A DNA stretch of 64,000 bases from Clostridia bacterium. GTDB lineage: Bacteria; Bacillota; Clostridia; Christensenellales; Aristaeellaceae. The DNA is taken from NCBI GenBank assembly GCA_017512985.1, contig JAFWEJ010000017.1, positions 113,976 through 177,975 of the forward strand, given 5' to 3'. A model generated the notes under the pieces. That model was not told the DNA's origin. It worked only from the letters and a program-made list of their open reading frames with translations, and searched no databases. Shown piece after piece: positions 44,615-52,217 of the stretch. A program made the position numbers and the translations under genes. Within the stretch, counting starts at the first letter, position 1. Each line of letters opens with the position of its first letter.

Positions 44615-45904
44615 ATGGCTTACGCGGATGGGATGATCCGGAAACTGGAATCGGAAGACACAAGGGCACAGCTCCGGTATCTTTACGGCGCTGAGGAAGG
44701 CCTGCTGAGATATCAGCAGGAACGGTATGCCGCGCTGATCCGCCGGCATGCGGAACTGTTCGGGGACAGGGAAGACGTTCAGCTGATCAGCGCTCCCGGC
44801 AGGACGGAGATCGGCGGGAACCATACCGACCATAACCACGGCCGGGTGCTGGCGGCGGCTGTCAACCTGGACGCGCTGTGCGCGGCAACCCCCCGGAACG
44901 ACCTGACCGTCCGTTTCCACAGCGAAGGATACGCGCCGGTGGAAATCGACCTGTCAGACCTGTCGGTGAGGCCGGAGGAGGAAGGTACGACCGCGGCGCT
45001 TATCCGCGGCGTGGCGGCAGGCATGAAAGAGGCGGGTTACCGGATCGGCGGCTTTGACGCGGCTGTGACTTCCACTGTGGCCGGGGGCAGCGGGCTGAGC
45101 AGTTCCGCCGCGCTGGAGGTTATGCTGACAGGCGTGCTGGACAGCCTTTATAACCGGTTTGAGATGCCTTATGTCCTGCGGGCGCAGATCAGCAAGCAGG
45201 CGGAGAATAAGTGGTTCGGGAAGCCGTCCGGACTGCTGGACCAGATGGCCAGCGCCGCCGGAGGACTTGTTACAGTGGATTTCCGGGATACGGACCGCCC
45301 GGAAGTGGAAGCAATCTCCTATGACTTTGCACGGAAAGGATACGTGCTGGCGGTTGTGGCCACAGGCGGATCCCACGCGAACCTGACGGACCAGTATGCC
45401 GCGATCCCGGCAGAAATGAAACAGGTTGCGGAATGCTTCGGGCAGCCTGTGCTGCGCGGAGTGACGGCAGAGCAGCTGACGGCGGAAGCCGGCAGACTCC
45501 GCGGGAAGGTCAGTGACCGGGCGCTTCTGCGGGCATTCCATTTTATCCGCGAGGATGAGCGGGTGCCGCAGCAGGTCGCCGCCCTGAAGGAAGACCGGAT
45601 TGAAGACTTCCTGCGGCTGATTATCGAGAGCGGCAGGTCAAGCTATATGTACCTGCAGAATGTGTTTGCCGACAACCGGGACCAGAGCCTGAGCCTGGCG
45701 CTGTGCCTGGCGGAAGAACAGCTGCGCGGGAACGGTGCGTGGCGGATCCACGGCGGCGGCTTTGCGGGGACAACGCTGAACTTCGTACCGCTGGGACAGG
45801 TTGAAACGTTTGTCAGCGTTATGGAGAACGCTTTCGGGAAGGGCGCGTGCAAGGTGCTGAACATCCGGCCTGCAGGCGCGGCGAGAATTCAGTTTAATTC
45901 ATAA
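44615..45904 (+). CDS. Galactokinase-family GHMP kinase
   Basis: A 429-residue sugar kinase. The galactokinase substrate motif reads GRTEIGGNHTDHNHG instead of the usual GRVNLIGEHTDYNxG. The GHMP ATP loop is AGGSGLSSSAALEVML, the catalytic Asp is in SGLLDQMASAAGG and the third motif is IHGGGFAGTTLNF. It should phosphorylate galactose or a close sugar at C1. The altered motif belongs to a clostridial subgroup, so another sugar substrate is possible. The C-terminus (FNS and stop) is encoded by a heptameric repeat array. Confidence 0.82.
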   Translation: MAYADGMIRKLESEDTRAQLRYLYGAEEGLLRYQQERYAALIRRHAELFGDREDVQLISAPGRTEIGGNHTDHNHGRVLAAAVNLDALCAATPRNDLTVRFHSEGYAPVEIDLSDLSVRPEEEGTTAALIRGVAAGMKEAGYRIGGFDAAVTSTVAGGSGLSSSAALEVMLTGVLDSLYNRFEMPYVLRAQISKQAENKWFGKPSGLLDQMASAAGGLVTVDFRDTDRPEVEAISYDFARKGYVLAVVATGGSHANLTDQYAAIPAEMKQVAECFGQPVLRGVTAEQLTAEAGRLRGKVSDRALLRAFHFIREDERVPQQVAALKEDRIEDFLRLIIESGRSSYMYLQNVFADNRDQSLSLALCLAEEQLRGNGAWRIHGGGFAGTTLNFVPLGQVETFVSVMENAFGKGACKVLNIRPAGAARIQFNS

Positions 45905-45916
45905 TTCATAATTCTG
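45896..45916 (+). repeat. Heptameric repeat array overlapping the kinase stop codon
   Basis: AATTCAT, AATTCAT, AATTCTG. The first unit contains the end of the galactokinase-like gene, whose TAA is at 45902-45904. Same family as the arrays at 13529, 17317, 23750 and 58868. Confidence 0.78.
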
Positions 45917-45977
45917 AAAAGTCCAACAGGTCAATACCTGAAGGAAATCCATGCGATGGAGAACAGATGAGGTTTTG

Positions 45978-46418
45978 ATGGTTATCACGAACAGTGCCGC
46001 AGAGACCAGGAGACTGGGAGAGCGGCTGGCGGGACAGCTGAAGGCAGGGGACGTGATCCTGCTGGAGGGCGAACTGGGCGCAGGAAAGAGCGAACTGGCC
46101 CGGGGCGTCGCAAAAGGGCTCGGCGTGCAGGAAACGGTAACGAGCCCGAGCTTTACCATCCTAAACGTTTACGAGAGCGGCAGAGTGCCGCTGTATCACT
46201 TTGACTGGTACAGGCTGGAAAGCGCCGAGGAACTGTATGAACTCGGCATGGACGAGTATCTGGGCGGAGAAGGCATCGCGCTGGTGGAATGGCCGGGCAG
46301 GTGCCCGGAAGCTGTTCCCGAAACCTGCCTGCGGATCCGGATCGAAGCAGACGGGGAAAACACCCGGCGCATTACGGAAGAAGCGGTCGGCGGTTTCCGG
46401 AAAATCTCCGTGGAATGA
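45978..46418 (+). CDS. tsaE: tRNA threonylcarbamoyladenosine biosynthesis ATPase TsaE
   Basis: A 146-residue P-loop ATPase. SAAETRRLGERLAGQL at the start, Walker A LLEGELGAGKSELARG (Ser replaces the usual Thr), TSPSFTILNVYE, and the conserved HFDWYRLE and LVEWPGR segments. It works with TsaB and TsaD to make t6A37 in ANN-decoding tRNAs. ATG 45978 (GAGG upstream) fits the family start; ATG 45951 would add 9 residues. tsaD is not in this cluster. Confidence 0.94.
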   Translation: MVITNSAAETRRLGERLAGQLKAGDVILLEGELGAGKSELARGVAKGLGVQETVTSPSFTILNVYESGRVPLYHFDWYRLESAEELYELGMDEYLGGEGIALVEWPGRCPEAVPETCLRIRIEADGENTRRITEEAVGGFRKISVE

Positions 46419-46430
46419 GGAAAAGGACAG

Positions 46431-47123
46431 ATGAAGATACTGGTGATCGACACTTCCGGCCCGGTGTGCGGCACAGCGGTCATGGATGAGGAGAAGGTGT
46501 ACAGCGAGTATACCGCGCAGAACAGGAATACCCATTCGGCCAGCCTGATGCCCATGATCGAAGCGGCGCTGAAAGCGGCGGGAACGGAACTGAAAGAGAT
46601 GGAAGCCATCGCCGCGGTCACGGGGCCGGGAAGCTTCACGGGCGTACGCATCGGCGTCGCGACTGCAAAGGGACTGGCCCACGGGGCGGGGATTCCCTGT
46701 ATTCCCGTGGACGCGCTGGAAGCCCTGGCGGTTTCGGCGGGAGAATTTGACGGACTGATCTGCCCGATCCAGGACGCCCGGGCCGGACAGGTTTACGGCG
46801 CTGTTTTCCGGGAAGGGGAGCGCCTGACCGGAGACGAGCCGATGAAGCTGGAGGATTACCTGGACGGGGCGGAGAAACTCGGGAACCGTTTCCTGTTCCT
46901 GGGCGACGGAGTGCCGGTCCATCGGGAAGCGATCAGCGCCCGCCTGGGAGACCGGGCAGCGTTCGCGCCCGCGTTCCGCTGCTACCTGCGGCCGTCCGCC
47001 GCGGGATGGATTGCCCTGAACAGAGGGGAAAAAACCGATTACCTCGGGCTTCAGGCAACCTACCTTCGCCCGCCGAACGCACAGAAAAACAAAAAGCTGC
47101 TGGAGGCCATGGGGCATGAGTGA
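46431..47123 (+). CDS. tsaB: tRNA threonylcarbamoyladenosine biosynthesis protein TsaB
   Basis: A 230-residue ASKHA-fold protein and TsaD partner. It starts KILVIDTSGPVCGTAV and has the hallmark VTGPGSFTGVRIGVATAKGL and PIQDARAGQVYGA. It overlaps rimI by 8 bases, giving the widely conserved tsaE-tsaB-rimI order. Confidence 0.96.
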   Translation: MKILVIDTSGPVCGTAVMDEEKVYSEYTAQNRNTHSASLMPMIEAALKAAGTELKEMEAIAAVTGPGSFTGVRIGVATAKGLAHGAGIPCIPVDALEALAVSAGEFDGLICPIQDARAGQVYGAVFREGERLTGDEPMKLEDYLDGAEKLGNRFLFLGDGVPVHREAISARLGDRAAFAPAFRCYLRPSAAGWIALNRGEKTDYLGLQATYLRPPNAQKNKKLLEAMGHE

Positions 47124-47622
47124 ACCGGTGATCCGCTTCATGAGGCTGAAAGACGTGGACGCCGTTGCCGAAATCGAACAGGCCGCCTTCGCCCGGCCAT
47201 GGAGCCGGGAGAGCTTCCGGCAGGAACTGACGCGCAACGCCGTCGCACGTTACCTGGTGGCGGAAGAAGACGGAAAGATCCTCGGATACGCAGGAGCGTG
47301 GGTGATCCTGGATGAAAGCCATATCACCAACATCGCCGTGCAGGAGGAAGCGCGGGGACGGGGAATCGGGAAAAAACTGACGGCGGAACTGCTGCAGATC
47401 CTGTCCAATCTCGGCGCCTGCTACGCCACGCTGGAGGTCCGCGTGAGCAACGAACGGGCGCAGAACCTGTATAAAAGCCTGGGCTTTGTTTCCGTCGGCA
47501 AACGTAAACGGTATTATGAAGACAACAACGAGGACGCATTCCTGATGGTGTGCGAACACCTGCCGGAAGCCGATCCCGAATACAGTGAAGAACCCTGGAT
47601 CGAAAAGGAGGAAGAACCATGA
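47116..47622 (+). CDS. rimI: Ribosomal protein alanine acetyltransferase RimI
   Basis: A 168-residue GNAT acetyltransferase. IRFMRLKDVDAVAEIEQAAF opens the fold; the acetyl-CoA motif is EEARGRGIGKKL; the typical late segment is ERAQNLYKSLGF. RimI acetylates N-termini such as that of bS18. The tail (about 20 residues, Glu/Pro-rich) is longer than in E. coli. It overlaps deoB by 4 bases. Confidence 0.93.
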   Translation: MSEPVIRFMRLKDVDAVAEIEQAAFARPWSRESFRQELTRNAVARYLVAEEDGKILGYAGAWVILDESHITNIAVQEEARGRGIGKKLTAELLQILSNLGACYATLEVRVSNERAQNLYKSLGFVSVGKRKRYYEDNNEDAFLMVCEHLPEADPEYSEEPWIEKEEEP

Positions 47623-48785
47623 GCCGTGTATTTCTGACCGTGCTTGACGCCGTCGGAACCGGGGAGATGCCGGACGCAGCCGAATACGGCGACGCAGGCG
47701 CGAACACCCTGGGACATGTAATCGCCAAATGCGACCCGAAACTGCCGAACATGGCCGCACTCGGCCTCGGAAGGATCCCGGGCACCGGATACAAACATGG
47801 CGGCGCCGTCGCGGGAGCATACGGACGGGCGGCAGAACAGAGCAAGGGCAAGGATACCACATCCGGCCACTGGGAAATTGCAGGAGTACGGGTCAATACG
47901 CCCTTCCCGACTTTCCCGGATGGATTTCCGGAATCCTTTATCCGGGCGTATGAAAACGCTATCGGACACAAGGTTATCGGGAACAAGCCGGCCTCCGGCA
48001 CCGCAATCCTGGAGGAACTCGGCGCGGAGCACCTGAAGAACCGGACCCCGATCGTCTATACCAGCGCAGACAGCGTTTTCCAGATCGCCTGCCACGAGGA
48101 ACTCTTCCCGCCGGAAAAGCTTTATGAATTCTGCCGGACCGCCCGGGAGATGCTCCAAGGCGAGCTGGGGGTCGGCCGGGTGATCGCGCGGCCTTTCGTC
48201 GGCGAACCGGGTCATTTTGTCCGGACCGGAAACCGGAGGGACTTTTCCCTGCCACCCTGCGGGCGGACCCTGGCCGACGCGGTGAAGGACGCGGGACTGG
48301 AAAGCATCGGCGTGGGCAAAATTGAGGATATCCTGGCCCACAGGGGGCTGACGCAGAGCGACCACGCGGCGGGTAACCCCGCGTGCATGGATTCCCTGAT
48401 CCGGTTTATGAAGACGGATTTTGACGGCTTATGCTTCACGAACCTGGTTGATACGGATTCCCAGTACGGGCACAGGCGCGATCCGGAAGGGTTCGCCGGC
48501 GCGCTGGAAGCGTTTGACGGACGGCTGCCTGAGATGAAGGAGCTGCTTCGGCCCGGGGACCTGATGATCATTACGGCAGACCACGGATGCGATCCCTGTT
48601 TCCTGCAGACCACAGACCATACCAGGGAATATATCCCGATCCTTGCCTGGACGCCCGGCATGACAAAGGCTGCGGACCTGGGCACGCGGGATACTTTCGC
48701 GGATATCGGCGCGACCTGCGCCGAATGGCTCGGCCTGCCGGACCGGTTTGGCGCGGAGTCTTTTGCCGGCGCCCTGAGGGACTGA
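47619..48785 (+). CDS. deoB: Phosphopentomutase DeoB
   Basis: A 388-residue alkaline-phosphatase superfamily enzyme. Start VFLTVLDAVGTGEMPDAAEY with the first metal Asp, DAGANTLGHV, SKGKDTTSGHWEIAG with the phospho-threonine, NKPASGTAI, and the metal ligands in NLVDTDSQYGHRRDPEG and ITADHGCDP with DHTREYIP. It interconverts (deoxy)ribose 1- and 5-phosphates in nucleoside salvage. The position behind rimI without its usual nucleoside phosphorylase partner is unusual. Confidence 0.95.
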   Translation: MSRVFLTVLDAVGTGEMPDAAEYGDAGANTLGHVIAKCDPKLPNMAALGLGRIPGTGYKHGGAVAGAYGRAAEQSKGKDTTSGHWEIAGVRVNTPFPTFPDGFPESFIRAYENAIGHKVIGNKPASGTAILEELGAEHLKNRTPIVYTSADSVFQIACHEELFPPEKLYEFCRTAREMLQGELGVGRVIARPFVGEPGHFVRTGNRRDFSLPPCGRTLADAVKDAGLESIGVGKIEDILAHRGLTQSDHAAGNPACMDSLIRFMKTDFDGLCFTNLVDTDSQYGHRRDPEGFAGALEAFDGRLPEMKELLRPGDLMIITADHGCDPCFLQTTDHTREYIPILAWTPGMTKAADLGTRDTFADIGATCAEWLGLPDRFGAESFAGALRD

Positions 48786-48813
48786 CCACACTGAAAGAAA
48801 AGAGACAAGACGC

Positions 48814-51072
48814 ATGAACAAGCTGAAGATCCTGCTGCCGATCCTGCTGATTCTGCTGCTTCTGGCTGTACCTGCCATGGCAGAGGAGGCAGAGAACCTG
48901 ACTGCCGGACTGACCGTGAAAGTGGTGGATAAACCAGGGAAAACCGGAGCCATCACAGACGGAAGCTATAAATCCTACTGGGAAAGCAGCGAAATAAAGG
49001 GGCCCTGGGTCGTCATTTCCTCAGACAAGCCGATCTACGGACTGTACCTGTGTTTCCGGCAGATGCCTGAAACCTATGTGATCCAGAAAGCGAACGGCGA
49101 CGACTGGGTGACGGTGGCGGAGGGCGGCGAGCCCCGGTATCATCACGTGTTCTTTGAGCTGGACGGACTGAAAAAGATCCGGATCCTGTCCACGATGGAA
49201 AAGAAGCAGGCCATGGGTTTCAATGAGATCTATGCCTTCGGCGCGGGAGAGGTTCCAGACTGGGTCCAGCGCTGGGAAGAACCTGTTGAGAAAGCGGACC
49301 TGCTGTTTCTGGTCGCCCATCCGGATGACGAGCTGCTTTTTACCGGCGGCGCAATTCCGACCTACGCGGTGGAAAAAGGGAGAAATGTCGCGGTTGCCTA
49401 TCTTTCCTTCAGCAATACGACCCGCCGCAGCGAAGCGCTGAACGGACTGTGGGCAATGGGTATCCGGAATTATCCGGTATTCGGGCCTTTCAGCGACAGA
49501 TACGCCAAGACAGGGAAGGCCAAGGACGCCTACAAGGAAGCGGGCGGCAAACAGAAAGTGCTGGACTGGGTCAGCGAACTGTACCGCCGTTTCAGGCCTG
49601 AGGTTGTGGTTACCCACGCGGAAGACGGGGAATACGGTCATCCCCAGCACAAGATGGTCGCGGACGCCGCGAAAGAGTGCTTTGCGCTGGCAGCGGATCC
49701 GGTACAGTCACCTGAATCCTACCAGGCATACGGCACGTGGCAGGTCAAAAAGCTGTATTTGCATCTGTACGGGGAGGGAGCGGACCAGACGGTCCTTGAC
49801 TGGGATCAGCCGCTGTCCGCTTTTAACGGAAAAACCGGCGCGGAACTTGCCGCGGAAGCCTTTGCCCTGCATGTGACCCAAAAGGGAATGGGCACAAAGA
49901 TCAGAGGAAAGTTTGTTGAGTTTACGGTCGAAGATACGGGCAGGAAGATGTTCCCCTATGACCATTTCGGCCTGCAGAGCACGACAGTCGGGCCGGACGA
50001 GGCAAAGAACGACTTCCTGGAACATATCGGGGAAACGGAAAATCCCGCGGCCACTGACGAACAGCCCGAAGAGACGGAAACAACAGAGCTGACGGGCGGA
50101 ACAGAAGACGCGGATGAACCGGAGCGCATTACCGTCAGTTTCAGTGACGTTACTCCTCCGGAATGGGCGGATGTGACCCTGAATGACCGGGGGTTCCTGG
50201 ATGAAGGCGAGTATATTTTTGCCGATTCAGAGAACGGCCATTATATGTATGTGAACCGGACGCTCCGGATCGTGATCGAACGGACATATGAGGTGCCGGA
50301 CAGGAAACATCCTTTCTATTGCTTTACCGCCAACGTCTGGTGCGATATTGAGAACGGGGAATATCCGCAGTGCGTGTTCAACAATCCGGATCCCGAACAG
50401 CGGAACAAGAGCAAAAACTTCGCTTTTATCAAGGATATCGCGGCAAACAGCCGCGCGGTCCTTGCCACCAGCACAGATTATTATACTTACCGGATCAGCC
50501 AGCCTTATCCCACGGGGATCGAGATCCGAAACGGGGAGATCATCATCAATGATCCCCGGAAGCTCCAGCGCAGCATGCCGACCTATGAGACCCTGGCGCT
50601 GTACAGGGACGGCCATGCGGAAAGCTGGTCCAATGAGGAGAAGACGGCGGAGGAATATATCCGGGACGGCGCACTCCAGGTATATACCTTCGGGCCATGC
50701 CTGGTGAAAAACGGCGAACTGACGGAATATATCCTGAACCGGGCAAACGAAAGCTATAATCCGAGGCTGGCTATGGGCGTCGCGGAGCCGGGACACTATG
50801 TACTGGTGATGTGCGAGGGACGGATCGCCCGGTCAAAGGGCGTCCAGATGAGAACGCTGGCAAAGATGATGCTGGAACGCGGCTGCAGGCTTGCGGTCAA
50901 CCTGGACGGCGGCCAGTCGGCGGTCATCACTTTCATGGGAAAACAGCTGAACCAGGTGGTTAAAAGCGATCCCAAAGGAAGGCTTGAAGGCGAAATCCTG
51001 GCATTCGGTTTCTCGGACCAGGTGGGGACATTTGAACTGCCCGGCGCATATGATTTTGAAATAGCAAAATAA
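48814..51072 (+). CDS. Exported PIG-L deacetylase fused to a phosphodiester glycosidase
   Basis: A 752-residue exported protein. Signal peptide (about 1-24); a beta-rich discoidin-like region (about 30-140); a PIG-L/LmbE deacetylase domain (about 160-390) with metal motif VAHPDDELLFTGG and EDGEYGHPQHKMVADA; a Thr/Glu-rich linker; and a NAGPA/DUF2233 domain (about 440-752) with FGPCLVKNGEL, PRLAMGVAEPGHYVLVMCEG and VNLDGGQSAVITFMG. The C-terminal half is a paralogue of the protein at 24716-25675. PIG-L enzymes remove acetyl groups from GlcNAc; NAGPA-type domains cleave GlcNAc phosphodiesters. Together they could trim a surface or dietary glycan (inference). No terminator is seen before the rplU promoter. 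Confidence 0.87.
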   Translation: MNKLKILLPILLILLLLAVPAMAEEAENLTAGLTVKVVDKPGKTGAITDGSYKSYWESSEIKGPWVVISSDKPIYGLYLCFRQMPETYVIQKANGDDWVTVAEGGEPRYHHVFFELDGLKKIRILSTMEKKQAMGFNEIYAFGAGEVPDWVQRWEEPVEKADLLFLVAHPDDELLFTGGAIPTYAVEKGRNVAVAYLSFSNTTRRSEALNGLWAMGIRNYPVFGPFSDRYAKTGKAKDAYKEAGGKQKVLDWVSELYRRFRPEVVVTHAEDGEYGHPQHKMVADAAKECFALAADPVQSPESYQAYGTWQVKKLYLHLYGEGADQTVLDWDQPLSAFNGKTGAELAAEAFALHVTQKGMGTKIRGKFVEFTVEDTGRKMFPYDHFGLQSTTVGPDEAKNDFLEHIGETENPAATDEQPEETETTELTGGTEDADEPERITVSFSDVTPPEWADVTLNDRGFLDEGEYIFADSENGHYMYVNRTLRIVIERTYEVPDRKHPFYCFTANVWCDIENGEYPQCVFNNPDPEQRNKSKNFAFIKDIAANSRAVLATSTDYYTYRISQPYPTGIEIRNGEIIINDPRKLQRSMPTYETLALYRDGHAESWSNEEKTAEEYIRDGALQVYTFGPCLVKNGELTEYILNRANESYNPRLAMGVAEPGHYVLVMCEGRIARSKGVQMRTLAKMMLERGCRLAVNLDGGQSAVITFMGKQLNQVVKSDPKGRLEGEILAFGFSDQVGTFELPGAYDFEIAK

Positions 51073-51075
51073 TGC

Positions 51076-51105
51076 TTGACACGTAAAGGTCCGGAGTGAT
51101 ATCTT
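51076..51105 (+). promoter_or_regulatory. Promoter of the rplU-prp-rpmA operon
   Basis: Consensus -35 TTGACA (51076-51081), 18-base spacer, -10 TATCTT (51100-51105). The -35 begins 4 bases after the preceding stop codon. Confidence 0.82.
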
Positions 51106-51111
51106 ATTCAG

Positions 51112-51195
51112 GTAGCCGCTCGGGAGAGGTCTGTCCAAATGCGCGCCGCGCAACCTCAGAATCCCGGCGAGATTGTAATCAGGAGGTGCTGTCCC
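51112..51195 (+). ncRNA. Ribosomal protein L21 leader candidate
   Basis: An 84-base leader before bL21. GGGAGAGGT and ACCTCAGAATCCC form a stem closing a GC-rich inner hairpin (GCGCGCCGCGC). Firmicutes rplU mRNAs carry a conserved autoregulatory L21 leader of this size at this place; sequence identity to that family was not tested. Confidence 0.55.
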
Positions 51196-51504
51196 ATGTA
51201 TGCCATTATTGCAGCGGGCGGCAGACAATACCGTGTATCCCAGGGCGATGTGATCTACATCGACAAAGTCAACCAGGAAGCTGATTCCAAGATTTCCTTC
51301 GATGTGCTGATGATCGGCGGCGAGGGCGACGTCAAGGTCGGCGATCCGATCCTCAAGGGCGCCAAGGTTGAAGGCAAGGTGCTGGCTCAGGTGAAGGGTG
51401 AGAAGATCACCGTGTTCATGTACCGGAGCAAGAAGGATTCCAAGAGAAAGATCGGCCACCGCCAGCCCTACACCAAGGTCGAGATCACCTCAATCAAGGC
51501 ATAA
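51196..51504 (+). CDS. rplU: 50S ribosomal protein bL21
   Basis: 102 residues. YAIIAAGGRQYRVSQGDVIY at the N-terminus and the C-terminal YRSKKDSKRKIGHRQPYTKV are the bL21 signatures. ATG 51196 has GGAGGTG. It overlaps prp by one base. Confidence 0.98.
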   Translation: MYAIIAAGGRQYRVSQGDVIYIDKVNQEADSKISFDVLMIGGEGDVKVGDPILKGAKVEGKVLAQVKGEKITVFMYRSKKDSKRKIGHRQPYTKVEITSIKA

Positions 51505-51845
51505 TGATCAACGCAGTCCTGTACCGGGAAGGGAAGAACATGACCGGCTGCCGGCTGGAAGGCCACAGCGGCTGGGCCAACGCGGGAGAAGACATTGTCT
51601 GTGCCGCAGCGTCCATTCTCGGATGCACCTGTGTGAACGCACTGGAGAGCGTATGCGGCGTGATCCCCGAGATCACGGAGTACAACGAGCAGAAAGGCGT
51701 ACTCGCGTTCGAACTTCCGGAAATGACTGAGGAAGAGAACAGCAAGGCGCAGATCCTGATGGGCGCACTCAGACAGGGACTGGATGACCTGACAGCGGAA
51801 TATCCGCAGAACGTGACACTTTCCATTATTGAACGGAGGAAATAA
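51504..51845 (+). CDS. prp: Ribosomal-processing cysteine protease Prp
   Basis: A 113-residue member of the YsxB/Prp family. Catalytic histidine in [20 protein letters not shown] and catalytic cysteine in the same block (DIVC). Prp cuts the N-terminal extension from bL27 in Firmicutes; the downstream bL27 here carries that extension, which supports the call. It lies between rplU and rpmA as in S. aureus and B. subtilis. Confidence 0.95.
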   Translation: MINAVLYREGKNMTGCRLEGHSGWANAGEDIVCAAASILGCTCVNALESVCGVIPEITEYNEQKGVLAFELPEMTEEENSKAQILMGALRQGLDDLTAEYPQNVTLSIIERRK

Positions 51846-51847
51846 CC

Positions 51848-52147
51848 ATGATGAAGCTTAATCTTCAACTGTTCGCTCATAAAAAAGGTATGGGCTCCAC
51901 CCGTAACGGCCGCGACAGCGAGTCCAAGCGCCTTGGACCGAAGCGTGCCGACGGACAGATGGCGCTGGCCGGCAACATTCTCGTGCGTCAGCGCGGCACC
52001 CGCATCCATCCCGGCCTGAACGTCGGCATCGGCAAGGATGATACCCTGTTCGCCAAGACCACCGGTATCGTCCGCTTCGAGCGCCTGGGCAAGGACCGCA
52101 AACAGGTCTCCGTATACCCCGTTGAGACCGCGGCCGAAGCTCAGTAA
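51848..52147 (+). CDS. rpmA: 50S ribosomal protein bL27 with cleavable N-terminus
   Basis: 99 residues. The leader [12 protein letters not shown] contains the Prp cleavage motif (cut after LQLF in related species) before the conserved [20 protein letters not shown]. Removal exposes the tail that reaches the peptidyl transferase centre. The start is ATG 51848 or the adjacent ATG 51851. The GGAGG lies 5-8 bases upstream. A GC-rich hairpin follows. Confidence 0.97.
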   Translation: MMKLNLQLFAHKKGMGSTRNGRDSESKRLGPKRADGQMALAGNILVRQRGTRIHPGLNVGIGKDDTLFAKTTGIVRFERLGKDRKQVSVYPVETAAEAQ

Positions 52148-52165
52148 TAACGGGCAAGATGATCC

Positions 52166-52188
52166 AGGGCTGTTGCGTCGCAACAGCC
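52166..52188 (+). terminator. Hairpin after rpmA (weak or partial terminator)
   Basis: GGGCTGTTGC and GCAACAGCCC close a GTC loop; only TTTCAT follows. It probably reduces read-through into metG rather than stopping it fully. Confidence 0.6.
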
Positions 52189-52217
52189 CTTTCATACTAT
52201 CACAGGAGGAACAAGCC

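Noticed and set aside
52189-52217. T-box leader before metG
   Set aside because: The gap after rpmA is 70 bases in all and holds only one short hairpin.
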